Positions 1-11,626 of a DNA stretch of 64,000 bases are shown piece after piece. The notes beneath the pieces are model-generated. The model saw nothing but the letters and a program-made list of their open reading frames with translations. It did not search any database and had not been told where the DNA came from. The position numbers and the translations under genes are program-made. The DNA comes from Prosopocoilus inquinatus (lineage: Eukaryota; Arthropoda; Insecta; Coleoptera; Lucanidae): NCBI GenBank assembly GCA_036172665.1, contig CM069880.1:3226501-3290500 (forward strand). Reading direction: 5' to 3'. The number at the start of each line of letters is the position of its first letter. Position 1 is the first letter of the stretch.

Positions 1-53
1 GATGTGAGATAAAAAGTTCTCGGACGCAGCAGAAGCTGGAAATAGTTTTGAAC
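1..53 (+). repeat. Partial monomer at left window edge
   Basis: These are the last 53 bases of a monomer, cut by the window start. The copy carries GATAAAAAGTTCTC where most have GATACGAAGTTCTC. The same private change recurs at 7153, exactly 48 monomers (7,152 bp) downstream. Homology between the two places continues only about 0.3 kb before the haplotypes diverge. Confidence 0.9.
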
Positions 54-202
54 GAAACAACACGTATTAGCGTTGTTCCTGTGATGTATCTAAACGATCC
101 TTACTTATCTAACATATTATTTGACGTTTGGATGGCCTCCAGTAAGTCTGATGTGAGATACAAAGTTTTTGGACGCAGCAGGAGCTTGAAATAGTTTTAA
201 AC
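54..202 (+). repeat. First complete monomer (reference unit, 149 bp)
   Basis: This unit is used here to define phase; the cut point is arbitrary. Elements in order, as consensus positions: dyad AACAAC/GTTGTT at 3-24; a TGATGTATCTAA block at 29-40; ATCGATCC at 40-47 (this copy has AACGATCC); a variable CTTACT(C/T)AT segment at 46-60; TGTTATTT at 62-69; GACGTTT(C/G)GATGGACTCCAG near 70-89; TGATGTGAGATAC near 97-108; a variable GACGTTTTCGGACGCAGCAG at 109-128; GAAGCTGGAAATAG at 128-141; and an A/T-rich GTTTTAAAC join at 141-149. Variation concentrates at recurrent positions, so each copy can be given a haplotype. Confidence 0.95.
56..77 (+). other. Dyad in each monomer: AACAAC-N10-GTTGTT (first instance)
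   Basis: AACAAC at 56-61 and GTTGTT at 72-77 are perfect reverse complements separated by ten bases. In copies reading ACGCATTAGC between the arms, an inner GC/GC pair around ATTA could extend the stem past a 2-base bulge. The same arrangement recurs in most monomers across the window. A common variant subtype reads GATGTT in place of GTTGTT, which breaks one pair. The element could be a protein-binding dyad, a small cruciform, or a neutral feature of the founding sequence. The pairing is seen directly; any function is inference. Confidence 0.6.
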
Positions 203-275
203 GAAACAACACGCATTAGCGTTGTTCCTGTGATGTATCTAATCGATCCTTACTCATATATCATGTTATTTGGCG

Positions 276-292
276 TTTCGATGGACTCCAGT
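276..292 (+). other. Weak CENP-B-box-like 17-mer (first instance)
   Basis: TTTCGATGGACTCCAGT matches the 5' half of the mammalian CENP-B box well (TTCG, one base, TGGA). It keeps seven of the nine residues regarded as essential (TTCG, the central A, the C and one later G) but lacks the full CGGG core. It recurs in every monomer with TTTCGATGG; about half the monomers instead read TTTGGATGG or TTTGGACGG, which removes the CpG. It also contains a small near-palindrome, TGGAcTCCA. Similarity this short can arise by chance, so this is recorded as a site to test and not as a binding site. Confidence 0.2.
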
Positions 293-3200
293 AACTCTGA
301 TGTGAGATACGACGTTTTCAGACGCAGCAGAAGCTGGAAATAGTTTTAAACGAAACAACACGTATTAGCGTTGTTCCTGTGATGTATCTAATCGATCCTT
401 ACTTATCTATCATGTTATTTGACGTTTGGATGGACTCCAGTAACTCTGATGTGAGATACGAAGTTCTCGGACGCAGCAGAAGCTGGAAATAGTTTTAAAC
501 GAAACAACACGCATTAGCGTTGTTCCTGTGATGTATCTAATTGATCCTTACTCATCTATCATGTTATTTGGCGTTTCGATGGACTCCAGTAACTTTGATA
601 TGAGATACGAAGTTCTCGGACGCAGCTGAAGCTGGAAATAGTTTTAAACGAAACAACACGCATTAGCGTTGTTCCTGTGATGTATCTAATCGATCCTTAC
701 TCATCTATCATGTTATTTGACGTTTCGATGGACTCCAGTAACTTTGATGTGAGATACGACGTTTTCTTACGCAGCAGAAGCTGGAAATAGTTTTAAACGA
801 AACAACACGCATTAGCGATGTTCCTGTGATGTATCTAATCGATCCTTACTCATCTATCATGTTATTTTACGTTTGGATGGACTCCAGTAACTCTGATGTG
901 AGATACGACGTTTTCAGACGCAGCAGAAGCTGGAAATAGTTTTAAACGAAACAACACGTATTAGCGTTGTTCCTGTGATGTATATAATCGATCCTTACTT
1001 ATCTATCGTGTTATTTGACGTTTGGATGGACTCCAGTAACTCTGATGTGAGATACGAAGTTCTCGGACGCAGCAGAAGCTGGAAATAGTTTTAAACGATA
1101 CAACACGCATTAGCGTTGTTCCTGTGATGTATCTAATTGATCCTTACTTATCTATCATGTTATTTGGCGTTTCGATGGACTCCAGTAACTCTGATGTGAG
1201 ATACGAAGTTCTCGGACGCAGCAGAAGCTGGAAATAGTTTTAAACGAAACAACACGCATTAGCGTTGTTCCTGTGATGTATCTAATCGATCCTTACTCAT
1301 CTATCATGTTATTTGACGTTTCGATGGACTCCAGTAACTTTGATGTGAGATACGACGTTTTCTTACGCAGCAGAAGCTGGAAATAGTTTTAAACGAAACA
1401 ACACGCATTAGCGATGTTCCTGTGATGTATCTAATCGATCCTTACTCATCTATCATGTTATTTTACGTTTGGATGGACTCCAGTAACTCTGATGTGAGAT
1501 ACGAAATTTTCGGACGCAGCAGCAGCTGGAAATAGTTTTAAACGAAACAACACATATTATCGTTGTTCCTGTGATGTATCTAATCGATCCTTACTCATCT
1601 ATCATGTTATTTGACGTTTGGACGGACTCCAGTAACTCTGATGTGAGATACAAAGTTCTCGGACGCAGCAGAAGCTGGAAATAGTTTTGAACGAAACAAC
1701 ACGTATTAGCGTTGTTCCTGTGATGTATCTAAACGATCCTTACTTATCTAACATGTTATTTGACGTTTGGATGGACTCCAGTAAGACTGATGTGAGATAC
1801 AAAGTTTTTGGACGCAGCAGGAGCTTTAAATAGTTTTAAACGAAACAACACGTATTAGCGTTGTTCCTGTGCTGTATCTAATCGATCCTTTCTCATCTAT
1901 CATGTCATTTGATGTTTGGATGGACTCCAGTAACTTTGATATGAGATACGAAGTTCTCGGACGCAGTTGAAGCTGGAAATAGTTTTAAACGAAACAACAC
2001 GCATTAGCGTTGTTCCTGTGATGTATCTAATCGATCCTTACTCATCTATCTTGTTATTTGAAGTTTGGATAGACTCCAGTAACTCTGATGTGAGATACAA
2101 AGTTCTCGGACGCAGAAGAAGCTGGAAATAGTTTTGAACGAAACAACACGTATTAGCGTTGTTCCTGTGATTTATCTAAACGATCCTTACTTATCTAACA
2201 TGTTATTTGACGTTTGGATGGACTCCAGTAAGTCTAATGTGAGATACAAAGTTTTTGGACGCAGCAGGAGCTTTAAATAGTTTTAAACGAAACAACACGT
2301 ATTAGCGTTGTTCCTGTGCTGTATCTAATCGATCCTTACTTATCTATCATGTTATTTGACGTTTCGATGGACTCCAGTAACTCTGATATGAGATACGACG
2401 TTTTCGGACGCAGCAGAAGCTGGAAATAGTTTTAAACGAAACAACACGCATTAGCGATGTTCCTGTGATGTATCTAATCGATCCTTACTCATCTATCATG
2501 TTATTTTACGTTTGGATGGACTCCAGTAACTCTGATGTGAGATACAAAGTTTTTGGACGCAGCAGAAGCTGGAAATAGTTTTGAACGAAACAACACGTAT
2601 TAGCGTTGTTCCTGTGATGTATCTAATCGATCCTTACTTAGCTACTATGTTATTTGACGTTTCGATGGACTCCAGTAACTCTAATGTGAGATACGAAATT
2701 TTCGGACGCAGCAGCAGCTGGAAATAGTTTTAAACGAAACAACACATATTAGCGTTGTTCCTGTGATGTATCTAAACGATCCTTACTTATCTAACATATT
2801 ATTTGACGTTTGGATGGACTCCAGTAAGTCTAATGTGAGATACAAAGTTTTTGGACGCAGCAGGAGCTTTAAATAGTTTTAAACGAAACAACACGTATTA
2901 GCGTTGTTCCTGTGCTGTATCTAATCGATCCTTACTTATCTATCATGTTATTTGACGTTTCGATGGACTCCAGTAACTCTGATATGAGATACGACGTTTT
3001 CGGACGCAGCAGAAGCTGGAAATAGTTTTAAACGAAACAACACGCATTAGCGATGTTCCTGTGATGTATCTAATCGATCCTTATTCATCTATCATGTTAT
3101 TTGACGTTTGGACGGACTCCAGTAACTCTGATGTGAGATACAAAGTTCTCGGACGCAGCAGAAGCTGGAAATAGTTTTGAACGAAACAACACGTATTAGC

Positions 3201-3414
3201 GTTGTTCCTGTGATGTATCTAAACGATCCCTACTTATCTAACATATTATTTGACGTTTGGATGGCCTCCAGTAAGTCTGATGTGAGATACAAAGTTTTTG
3301 GACGCAGCAGGAGCTTGAAATAGTTTTAAACGAAACAACACGCATTAGCGTTGTTCCTGTGATGTATCTAATCGATCCTTACTCATATATCATGTTATTT
3401 GGCGTTTCGATGGA

Positions 3415-5035
3415 CTCTAGTATCTCTGATGTGAGATACGAAGTTCTCGGACGCAGCAGAAGCTGGAAATAGTTTTAAACGAAACAACACGCATTAGCGT
3501 TGTTCCTGTGATGTATCTAATTGATCCTTACTCATCTATCATGTTATTTGGCGTTTCGATGGACTCCAGTAACGTTGATATGAGATACGAAGTTCTCGGA
3601 CGCAGCTGAAGCTGGAAATAGTTTTAAACGAAACAACACGCATTAGCGTTGTTCCTGTGATGTATCTAATCGATCCTTACTCATCTATCATGTTATTTGA
3701 CGTTTCGATGGACTCCAGTAACTTTGATGTGAGATACGACGTTTTCTTACGCAGCAGAAGCTGGAAATAGTTTTAAACGAAACAACACGCATTAGCGATG
3801 TTCCTGTGATGTATCTAATCGATCCCTACTCATCTATCATGTTATTTTACGTTTGGATGGACTCCAGTAACTCTGATGTGAGTTACAAAGTTTTTGGACG
3901 CAGCAGAAGCTGGAAATAGTTTTGAACGAAACAACACGTATTAGCGTTGTTCCTGTGATGTATCTAATCGATCCTTACTTAGCTACTATGTTATTTGACG
4001 TTTCGATGGACTCCAGTAACTCTAATGTGAGATACGAAATTTTCGGACGCAGCAGCAGCTGGAAATAGTTTTAAACGAAACAACACATATTAGCGTTGTT
4101 CCTGTGATGTATCTAATCGATCCTTACTCATCTATCATGTTATTTGAAGTTTGGATGGACTCCAGTAACTCTGATGTGAGATACAAAGTTCTCGGACGCA
4201 GCAGAAGCTGGAAATAGTTTTGAAGGAAACAACACGTATTAGCGTTGTTCCTGTGATGTATCTAAACGATCCTTACGTATCTAACATGTTATTTGACGTT
4301 TGGATGGACTCCAGTAAGTCTGATGTGAGATACAAAGTTTTTGGACGCAGCAGGAGCTGGAAATAGTTTTAAACGAAACAACACGTATTAGCGATGTTCC
4401 TGTGATGTATCTAATCGATCCTTACTCATGTATCATGTTATTTTACGTTTGGATGGACTCCAGTAACTCTGATGTGAGATACAAAGTTTTTGGACGCAGC
4501 AGAAACTGGAAATAGTTTTGAACGAAACAACACGTATTAGCGCTGTTCCTGTGATGTATCTAATCGATCCTTACTTAGCTACTATGTTATTTGACGTTTC
4601 AATGGACTCCAGTAACTCTAATGTGAGATACGAAATTTTCGGACGCAGCAGCAGCTGGAAATAGTTTTAAACGAAACAACACATATTAGCGTTGTTCCTG
4701 TGATGTATCTAATCGATCCTTACTCATCTATCATGTTATTTGACGTTTGGACGGACTCCAGTAACTCTGATGTGAGATACAAAGTTCTCGGACGCAGCAG
4801 AAGCTGGAAATAGTTTCGAACGAAACAACACGTATTAGCGTTATTCCTGTGATGTATCTAAACTATCCTTACTTATCTAACATGTTATTTGACGTTTGGA
4901 TGGCCTCCAGTAAGTCTGATGTGAGATACAAAGTTTTTGGACGCAGCTGAAGTTAGAAATAGTTTTAAACGAAACAACACGCATTAGCGTTGTTCCTGTG
5001 ATGTATCTAATCGATCCTTACTTATCTATCATGTT
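3415..5035 (+). repeat. Domain L segment copied 43 monomers downstream
   Basis: This segment matches about 9.82-11.44 kb at an offset of 6,407 bp (43 x 149). Anchors: ACTCATGTAT at 4424 and 10831, and GCGTTATTCC at 4838 and 11245. A further anchor with the same offset lies outside this segment (CTCATCTATC followed by TTG, at 2041 and 8448), so the 43-monomer relation extends in pieces. Upstream, at the CATATATCATG anchor (3380 and 9489), the offset falls to 41 monomers. That shows a two-monomer indel between the copies. Confidence 0.8.
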
Positions 5036-7939
5036 ATTTGACGTTTCGATGGACTCCAGTAACTCTGATGTGAGATACGAAGTTCTCGGACGCAGCAGAA
5101 GCTGGAAATAGTTTTAAACGAAACAACACGCATTAGCGTTGTTCCTGTGATGTATCTAATTGATCCTTACTTATCTATCATGTTATTTGGCGTTTCGATG
5201 GACTCCAGTAACTCTGATGTGAGATACGAAGTTCTCGGGCGCAGCAGAAGCTGGAAATAGTTTTAAACGAAACAACACGCATTAGCGTTGTTCCTGTGAT
5301 GTATCTAATCGATCCTTACTCATCTATCATGTTATTTGACGTTTCGATGGACTCCAGTAACTTTGATGTGAGATACGACGTTTTCTTACGCAGCAGAAGC
5401 TGGAAATAGTTTTAAACGAAACAACACGCATTAGCGATGTTCCTGTGATGTATCTAATCGATCCTTACTCATCTATCATGTTATTTTACGTTTGGATGGA
5501 CTCCAGTATCTCTGATGTGAGATACAAAGTTTTTGGACGCAGCAGAAGCTGGAAATAGTTTTGAACGAAACAACACGTATTAGCGTTGTTCCTGTGATGT
5601 ATCTAATCGATCCTTACTTAGCTACTATGTTATTTGACGTTTCGATGGACTCCAGTAACTCTAATGTGAGATACGAAATTTTCGGACGCAGCAGCAGCTG
5701 GAAATAGTTTTAAACGAAACAACACATATTAGCGTTGTTCCTGTGATGTATCTAATCGATCCTTACTCATCTATCATGTTATTTGACGTTTGGACGGACT
5801 CCAGTAACTCTGATGTGAGATACAAAGTTCTCGGACGCAGCAGAAGCTGGAAATAGTTTTGAACGAAACAACACGTATTAGCGTTGTTCCTGTGATGTAT
5901 CTAAACGATCCTTACTTATCTAACATGTTAATTGACGTTTGGATGGACTCCAGTAAGACTGATGTGAGATACAAAGTTTTTGGACGCAGCAGGAGCTTTA
6001 AATAGTTTTAAACGAAACAACACGTATTAGCGTTGTTCCTGTGCTGTATCTAATCGATCCTTTCTCATCTATCATGTCATTTGATGTTTGGATGGACTCC
6101 AGTAACTCTGATGTGAGATACGAAGTTCTCGGACGCAGCAGAAGCTGGAAATAGTTTTAAACGAAACAACACGCATTAGCGTTGTTCCTGTGATGTATCT
6201 AATCGATCCTTACTCATCTATCATGTTATTTGGCGTTTCGATGGACTCCAGTAACTTTGATATGAGATACGAAGTTCTCGGACGCAGTTGAAGCTGGAAA
6301 TAGTTTTAAACGAAACAACACGAATTAGCGTTGTTCCTGTGATGTATCTAATCGATCCTTACTCATCTATCATGTTATTTGAAGTTTGGATAGACTCCAG
6401 TAACTCTGATGTGAGATACAAAGTTCTCGGACGCAGCAGAAGCTGGAAATAGTTTTGAACGAAACAACACGTATTAGCGTTGTTCCTGTGATGTATCTAA
6501 ACGATCCTTACTTATCTAACATGTTATTTGACGTTTGGATGGACTCCAGTAAGTCTGATGTGAGATACAAAGTTTTTGGACGCAGCAGGAGCTTTAAATA
6601 GTTTTAAACGAAACAACACGTATTAGCGTTGTTCCTGTGCTGTATCTAATCGATCCTTACTTATCTATCATGTTATTTGACGTTTCGATGGACTCCAGTA
6701 ACTCTGATATGAGATACGACGTTTTCGGACGCAGCAGAAGCTGGAAATAGTTTTAAACGAAACAACACGCATTAGCGATGTTCCTGTGATGTATCTAATC
6801 GATCCTTACTCATCTATCATGTTATTTTACGTTTGGATGGACTCCAGTAACTCTGATGTGAGATACAAAGTTTTTGGACGCAGCAGAAGCTGGAAATAGT
6901 TTTGAACGAAACAACACGTATTAGCGTTGTTCCTGTGATGTATCTACTCGATCCTTACTTAGCTACTATGTTATTTGACGTTTCGATGGACTCCAGTAAC
7001 TCTAATGTGAGATACGAAATTTTCGGACGCAGCAGCAGCTGGAAATAGTTTTAAACGAAACAACACATATTAGCGTTGTTCCTGTGATGTATCTAATCGA
7101 TCCTTATTCATCTATCATGTTATTTGACGTTTGGACGGACTCCAGTAACTCTGATGTGAGATAAAAAGTTCTCGGACGCAGCAGAAGCTGGAAATAGTTT
7201 TGAACGAAACAACACGTATTAGCGTTGTTCCTGTGATGTATCTAAACGATCCTTACTTATCTAACATATTATTTGACGTTTGGATGGCCTCCAGTAAGTC
7301 TGATGTGAGATACAAAGTTTTTGGACGCAGCAGGAGCTTGAAATAGTTTTAAACGAAACAACACGCATTAGCGTTGTTCCTGTGATGTATCTAATCGATC
7401 CTTACTCATATATCATGTTATTTGGCGTTTCGATGGACTCCAGTAACTTTGATGTGAGATACGAAGTTCTCGGACGCAGCTGAAGCTGGAAATAGTTTTA
7501 AACGAAACAACACGCATTAGCGTTGTTCCTGTGATGTATCTAATCGATCCTTACTCATCTATCATGTTATTTGGCGTTTCGATGGACTCCAGTAACTTTG
7601 ATGTGAGATACGAAGTTCTCGGACGCAGCTGAAGCTAGAAATAGTTTTAAACGAAACAACACGCATTAGCGTTGTTCCTGTGATGTATCTAATCGATCCT
7701 TACTTATCTATCATGTTATTTGACGTTTCGATGGACTCCAGTAACTCTGATGTGAGATACGACGTTTTCAGACGCAGCAGAAGCTGGAAATAGTTTTAAA
7801 CGAAACAACACGTATTAGCGTTGTTCCTGTGATGTATCTAATCGATCCTTACTTATCTATCATGTTATTTGACGTTTGGATGGACTCCAGTAACTCTGAT
7901 GTGAGATACGAAGTTCTCGGACGCAGCAGAAGCTGGAAA

Positions 7940-10900
7940 TAGTTTTAAACGAAACAACACGCATTAGCGTTGTTCCTGTGATGTATCTAATCGATCCTTA
8001 CTCATCTATCATGTTATTTGACGTTTCGATGGACTCCAGTAACTTTGATGTGAGATACGACGTTTTCTTACGCAGCAGAAGCTGGAAATAGTTTTAAACG
8101 AAACAACACGCATTAGCGATGTTCCTGTGATGTATCTAATCGATCCTTACTCATCTATCATGTTATTTTACGTTTGGATGGACTCCAGTAACTCTGATGT
8201 GAGATACGACGTTTTCAGACGCAGCAGAAGCTGGAAATAGTTTTAAACGAAACAACACGTATTAGCGTTGTTCCTGTGCTGTATCTAATCGATCCTTTCT
8301 CATCTATCATGTCATTTGATGTTTGGATGGACTCCAGTAACTCTGATGTGAGATACGAAGTTCTCGGACGCAGCAGAAGCTGGAAATAGTTTTAAACGAA
8401 ACAACACGCATTAGCGTTGTTCCTGTGATGTATCTAATCGATCCTTACTCATCTATCTTGTTATTTGAAGTTTGGATAGACTCCAGTAACTCTGATGTGA
8501 GATACAAAGTTCTCGGACGCAGCAGAAGCTGGAAATAGTTTTGAACGAAACAACACGTATTAGCGTTGTTCCTGTGATGTATCTAAACGATCCTTACTTA
8601 TCTAACATGTTATTTGACGTTTGGATGGACTCCAGTAAGTCTGATGTGAGATACAAAGTTTTTGGACGCAGCAGGAGCTTTAAATAGTTTTAAACGAAAC
8701 AACACGTATTAGCGTTGTTCCTGTGCTGTATCTAATCGATCCTTACTTATCTATCATGTTATTTGACGTTTCGATGGACTATAGTAACTCTGATATGAGA
8801 TACGACGTTTTCGGACGCAGCAGAAGCTGGAAATAGTTTTAAACGAAACAACACGCATTAGCGATGTTCCTGTGATGTATCTAATCGATCCTTACTCATC
8901 TATCATGTTATTTTACGTTTGGATGGACTCCAGTAACTCTGATGTGAGATACAAAGTTTTTGGACGCAGCAGAAGCTGGAAATAGTTTTGAACGAAACAA
9001 CACGTATTAGCGTTGTTCCTGTGATGTATCTAATCGATCCTTACTTAGCTACTATGTTATTTGACGTTTCGATGGACTCCAGTAACTCTAATGTGAGATA
9101 CGAAATTTTCGGACGCAGCAGCAGCTGGAAATAGTTTTAAACGAAACAACACATATTAGCGTTGTTCCTGTGATGTATCTAATCGATCCTTATTCATCTA
9201 TCATGTTATTTGACGTTTGGACGGACTCCAGTAACTCTGATGTGAGATACAAAGTTCTCGGACGCAGCAGAAGCTGGAAATAGTTTTGAACGAAACAACA
9301 CGTATTAGCGTTGTTCCTGTGATGTATCTAAACGATCCTTACTTATCTAACATATTATTTGACGTTTGGATGGCCTCCAGTAAGTCTGATGTGAGATACA
9401 AAGTTTTTGGACGCAGCAGGAGCTTGAAATAGTTTTAAACGAAACAACACGCATTAGCGTTGTTCCTGTGATGTATCTAATCGATCCTTACTCATATATC
9501 ATGTTATTTGGCGTTTCGATGGACTCCAGTAACTTTGATGTGAGATACGAAGTTCTCGGACGCAGCTGAAGCTGGAAATAGTTTTAAACGAAACAACACG
9601 CATTAGCGTTGTTCCTGTGATGTATCTAATCGATCCTTACTCATCTATCATGTTATTTGGCGTTTCGATGGACTCCAGTAACTTTGATGTGAGATACGAA
9701 GTTCTCGGACGCAGCTGAAGCTAGAAATAGTTTTAAACGAAACAACACGCATTAGCCTTGTTCCTGTGATGTATCTAATCGATCCTTACTTATCTATCAT
9801 GTTATTTGACGTTTCGATGGACTCCAGTATCTCTGATGTGAGATACGAAGTTCTCGGACGCAGCAGAAGCTGGAAATAGTTTTAAACGAAACAACACGCA
9901 TTAGCGTTGTTCCTGTGATGTATCTAATTGATCCTTACTCATCTATCATGTTATTTGGCGTTTCGATGGACTCCAGTAACGTTGATATGAGATACGAAGT
10001 TCTCGGACGCAGCTGAAGCTGGAAATAGTTTTAAACGAAACAACACGCATTAGCGTTGTTCCTGTGATGTATCTAATCGATCCTTACTCATCTATCATGT
10101 TATTTGACGTTTCGATGGACTCCAGTAACTTTGATGTGAGATACGACGTTTTCTTACGCAGCAGAAGCTGGAAATAGTTTTAAACGAAACAACACCCATT
10201 AGCGATGTTCCTGTGATGTATCTAATCGATCCCTACTCATCTATCATGTTATTTTACGTTTGGATGGACTCCAGTAACTCTGATGTGAGTTACAAAGTTT
10301 TTGGACGCAGCAGAAGCTGGAAATAGTTTTGAACGAAACAACACGTATTAGCGTTGTTCCTGTGATGTATCTAATCGATCCTTACTTAGCTACTATGTTA
10401 TTTGACGTTTCGATGGACTCCAGTAACTCTAATGTGAGATACGAAATTTTCGGACGCAGCAGCAGCTGGAAATAGTTTTAAACGAAACAACACATATTAG
10501 CGTTGTTCCTGTGATGTATCTAATCGATCCTTACTCATCTATCATGTTATTTGAAATTTGGATGGACTCCAGTAACTCTGATGTGAGATACAAAGTTCTC
10601 GGACGCACCAGAAGCTGGAAATAGTTTTGAAGGAAACAACACGTATTAGCGTTGTTCCTGTGATGTATCTAAACGATCCTTACGTATCTAACATGTTATT
10701 TGACGTTTGGATGGACTCCAGTAAGTCTGATGTGAGATACAAAGTTTTTGGACGCAGCAGGAGCTGGAAATAGTTTTAAACGAAACAACACGTATTAGCG
10801 ATGTTCCTGTGATGTATCTAATCGATCCTTACTCATGTATCATGTTATTTTACGTTTGGATGGACTCCAGTAACTCTGATGTGAGATACAAAGTTTTTGG

Positions 10901-11485
10901 ACGCAGCAGAAACTGGAAATAGTTTTAAACGAAACAACACGTATTAGCGCTGTTCCTGTGATGTATCTAATCGATCCTTACTTAGCTACTATGTTATTTG
11001 ACGTTTCAATGGACTCCAGTAACTCTAATGTGAGATACGAAATTTTCGGACGCAGCAGCAGCTGGAAATAGTTTTAAACGAAACAACACATATTAGCGTT
11101 GTTCCTGTGATGTATCTAATCGATCCTTACTCATCTATCATGTTATTTGACGTTTGGACGGACTCCAGTAACTCTGATGTGAGATACAAAGTTCTCGGAC
11201 GCAGCAGAAGCTGGAAATAGTTTCGAACGAAACAACACGTATTAGCGTTATTCCTGTGATGTATCTAAACTATCCTTACTTATCTAACATGTTATTTGAC
11301 GTTTGGATGGCCTCCAGTAAGTCTGATGTGAGATACAAAGTTCTTGGACGCAGCTGAAGTTAGAAATAGTTTTAAACGAAACAACACGCATTAGCGTTGT
11401 TCCTGTGATGTATCTAATCGATCCTTACTTATCTATCATGTTATTTGACGTTTCGATGGACTCCAGTATCTCTGATGTGAGATAC
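7940..11485 (+). repeat. Higher-order repeat, copy 1 of a 42-monomer (6,258-bp) pair
   Basis: Matches about 14.20-17.74 kb at an offset of 6,258 bp (42 x 149). Anchors agree at 8281/14539, 8448/14706, 9489/15747, 9751/16009, 10831/17089 and 11245/17503. The match ends where 11487 reads GATACGAAGTTCTC but 17745 reads GATACAAAGTTTTT. About 3.5 kb is colinear; the 2.7 kb between the copies is the second unit of the 14-monomer repeat plus linking monomers. Confidence 0.85.
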
Positions 11486-11626
11486 GAAGTTCTCGGACGC
11501 AGCAGAAGCTGGAAATAGTTTTAAACGAAACAACACGCATTAGCGTTGTTCCTGTGATGTATCTAATTGATCCTTACTCATCTATCATGTTATTTGGCGT
11601 TTCGATGGACTCCAGTAACGATGATA
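9541..11626 (+). repeat. 14-monomer higher-order repeat (2,086 bp), unit 1
   Basis: Followed directly by a second copy at 11627-13712. Anchors at 9751/11837 (ATTAGCCTTG), 10831/12917 (ACTCATGTAT) and 11245/13331 (GCGTTATTCC) all give 2,086 bp. Unit 1 has a monomer near 10.55 kb with TTTGAAATTTGG and CGCACCAGAAG. Unit 2 differs there, reading ACGTTTCGATGG with a TGTACC substitution. Confidence 0.85.

Noticed and set aside
124..140. Small hairpins such as CAGC-AGAA-GCTG and the TTTAAA/ATCGAT palindromes as regulatory sites
   Set aside because: They are 4-6 bp long, expected by chance in 149 bp, and vary among monomers (CAGCTGAAG, CAGCAGCAG, AACGATCC), so no regulatory role can be supported.
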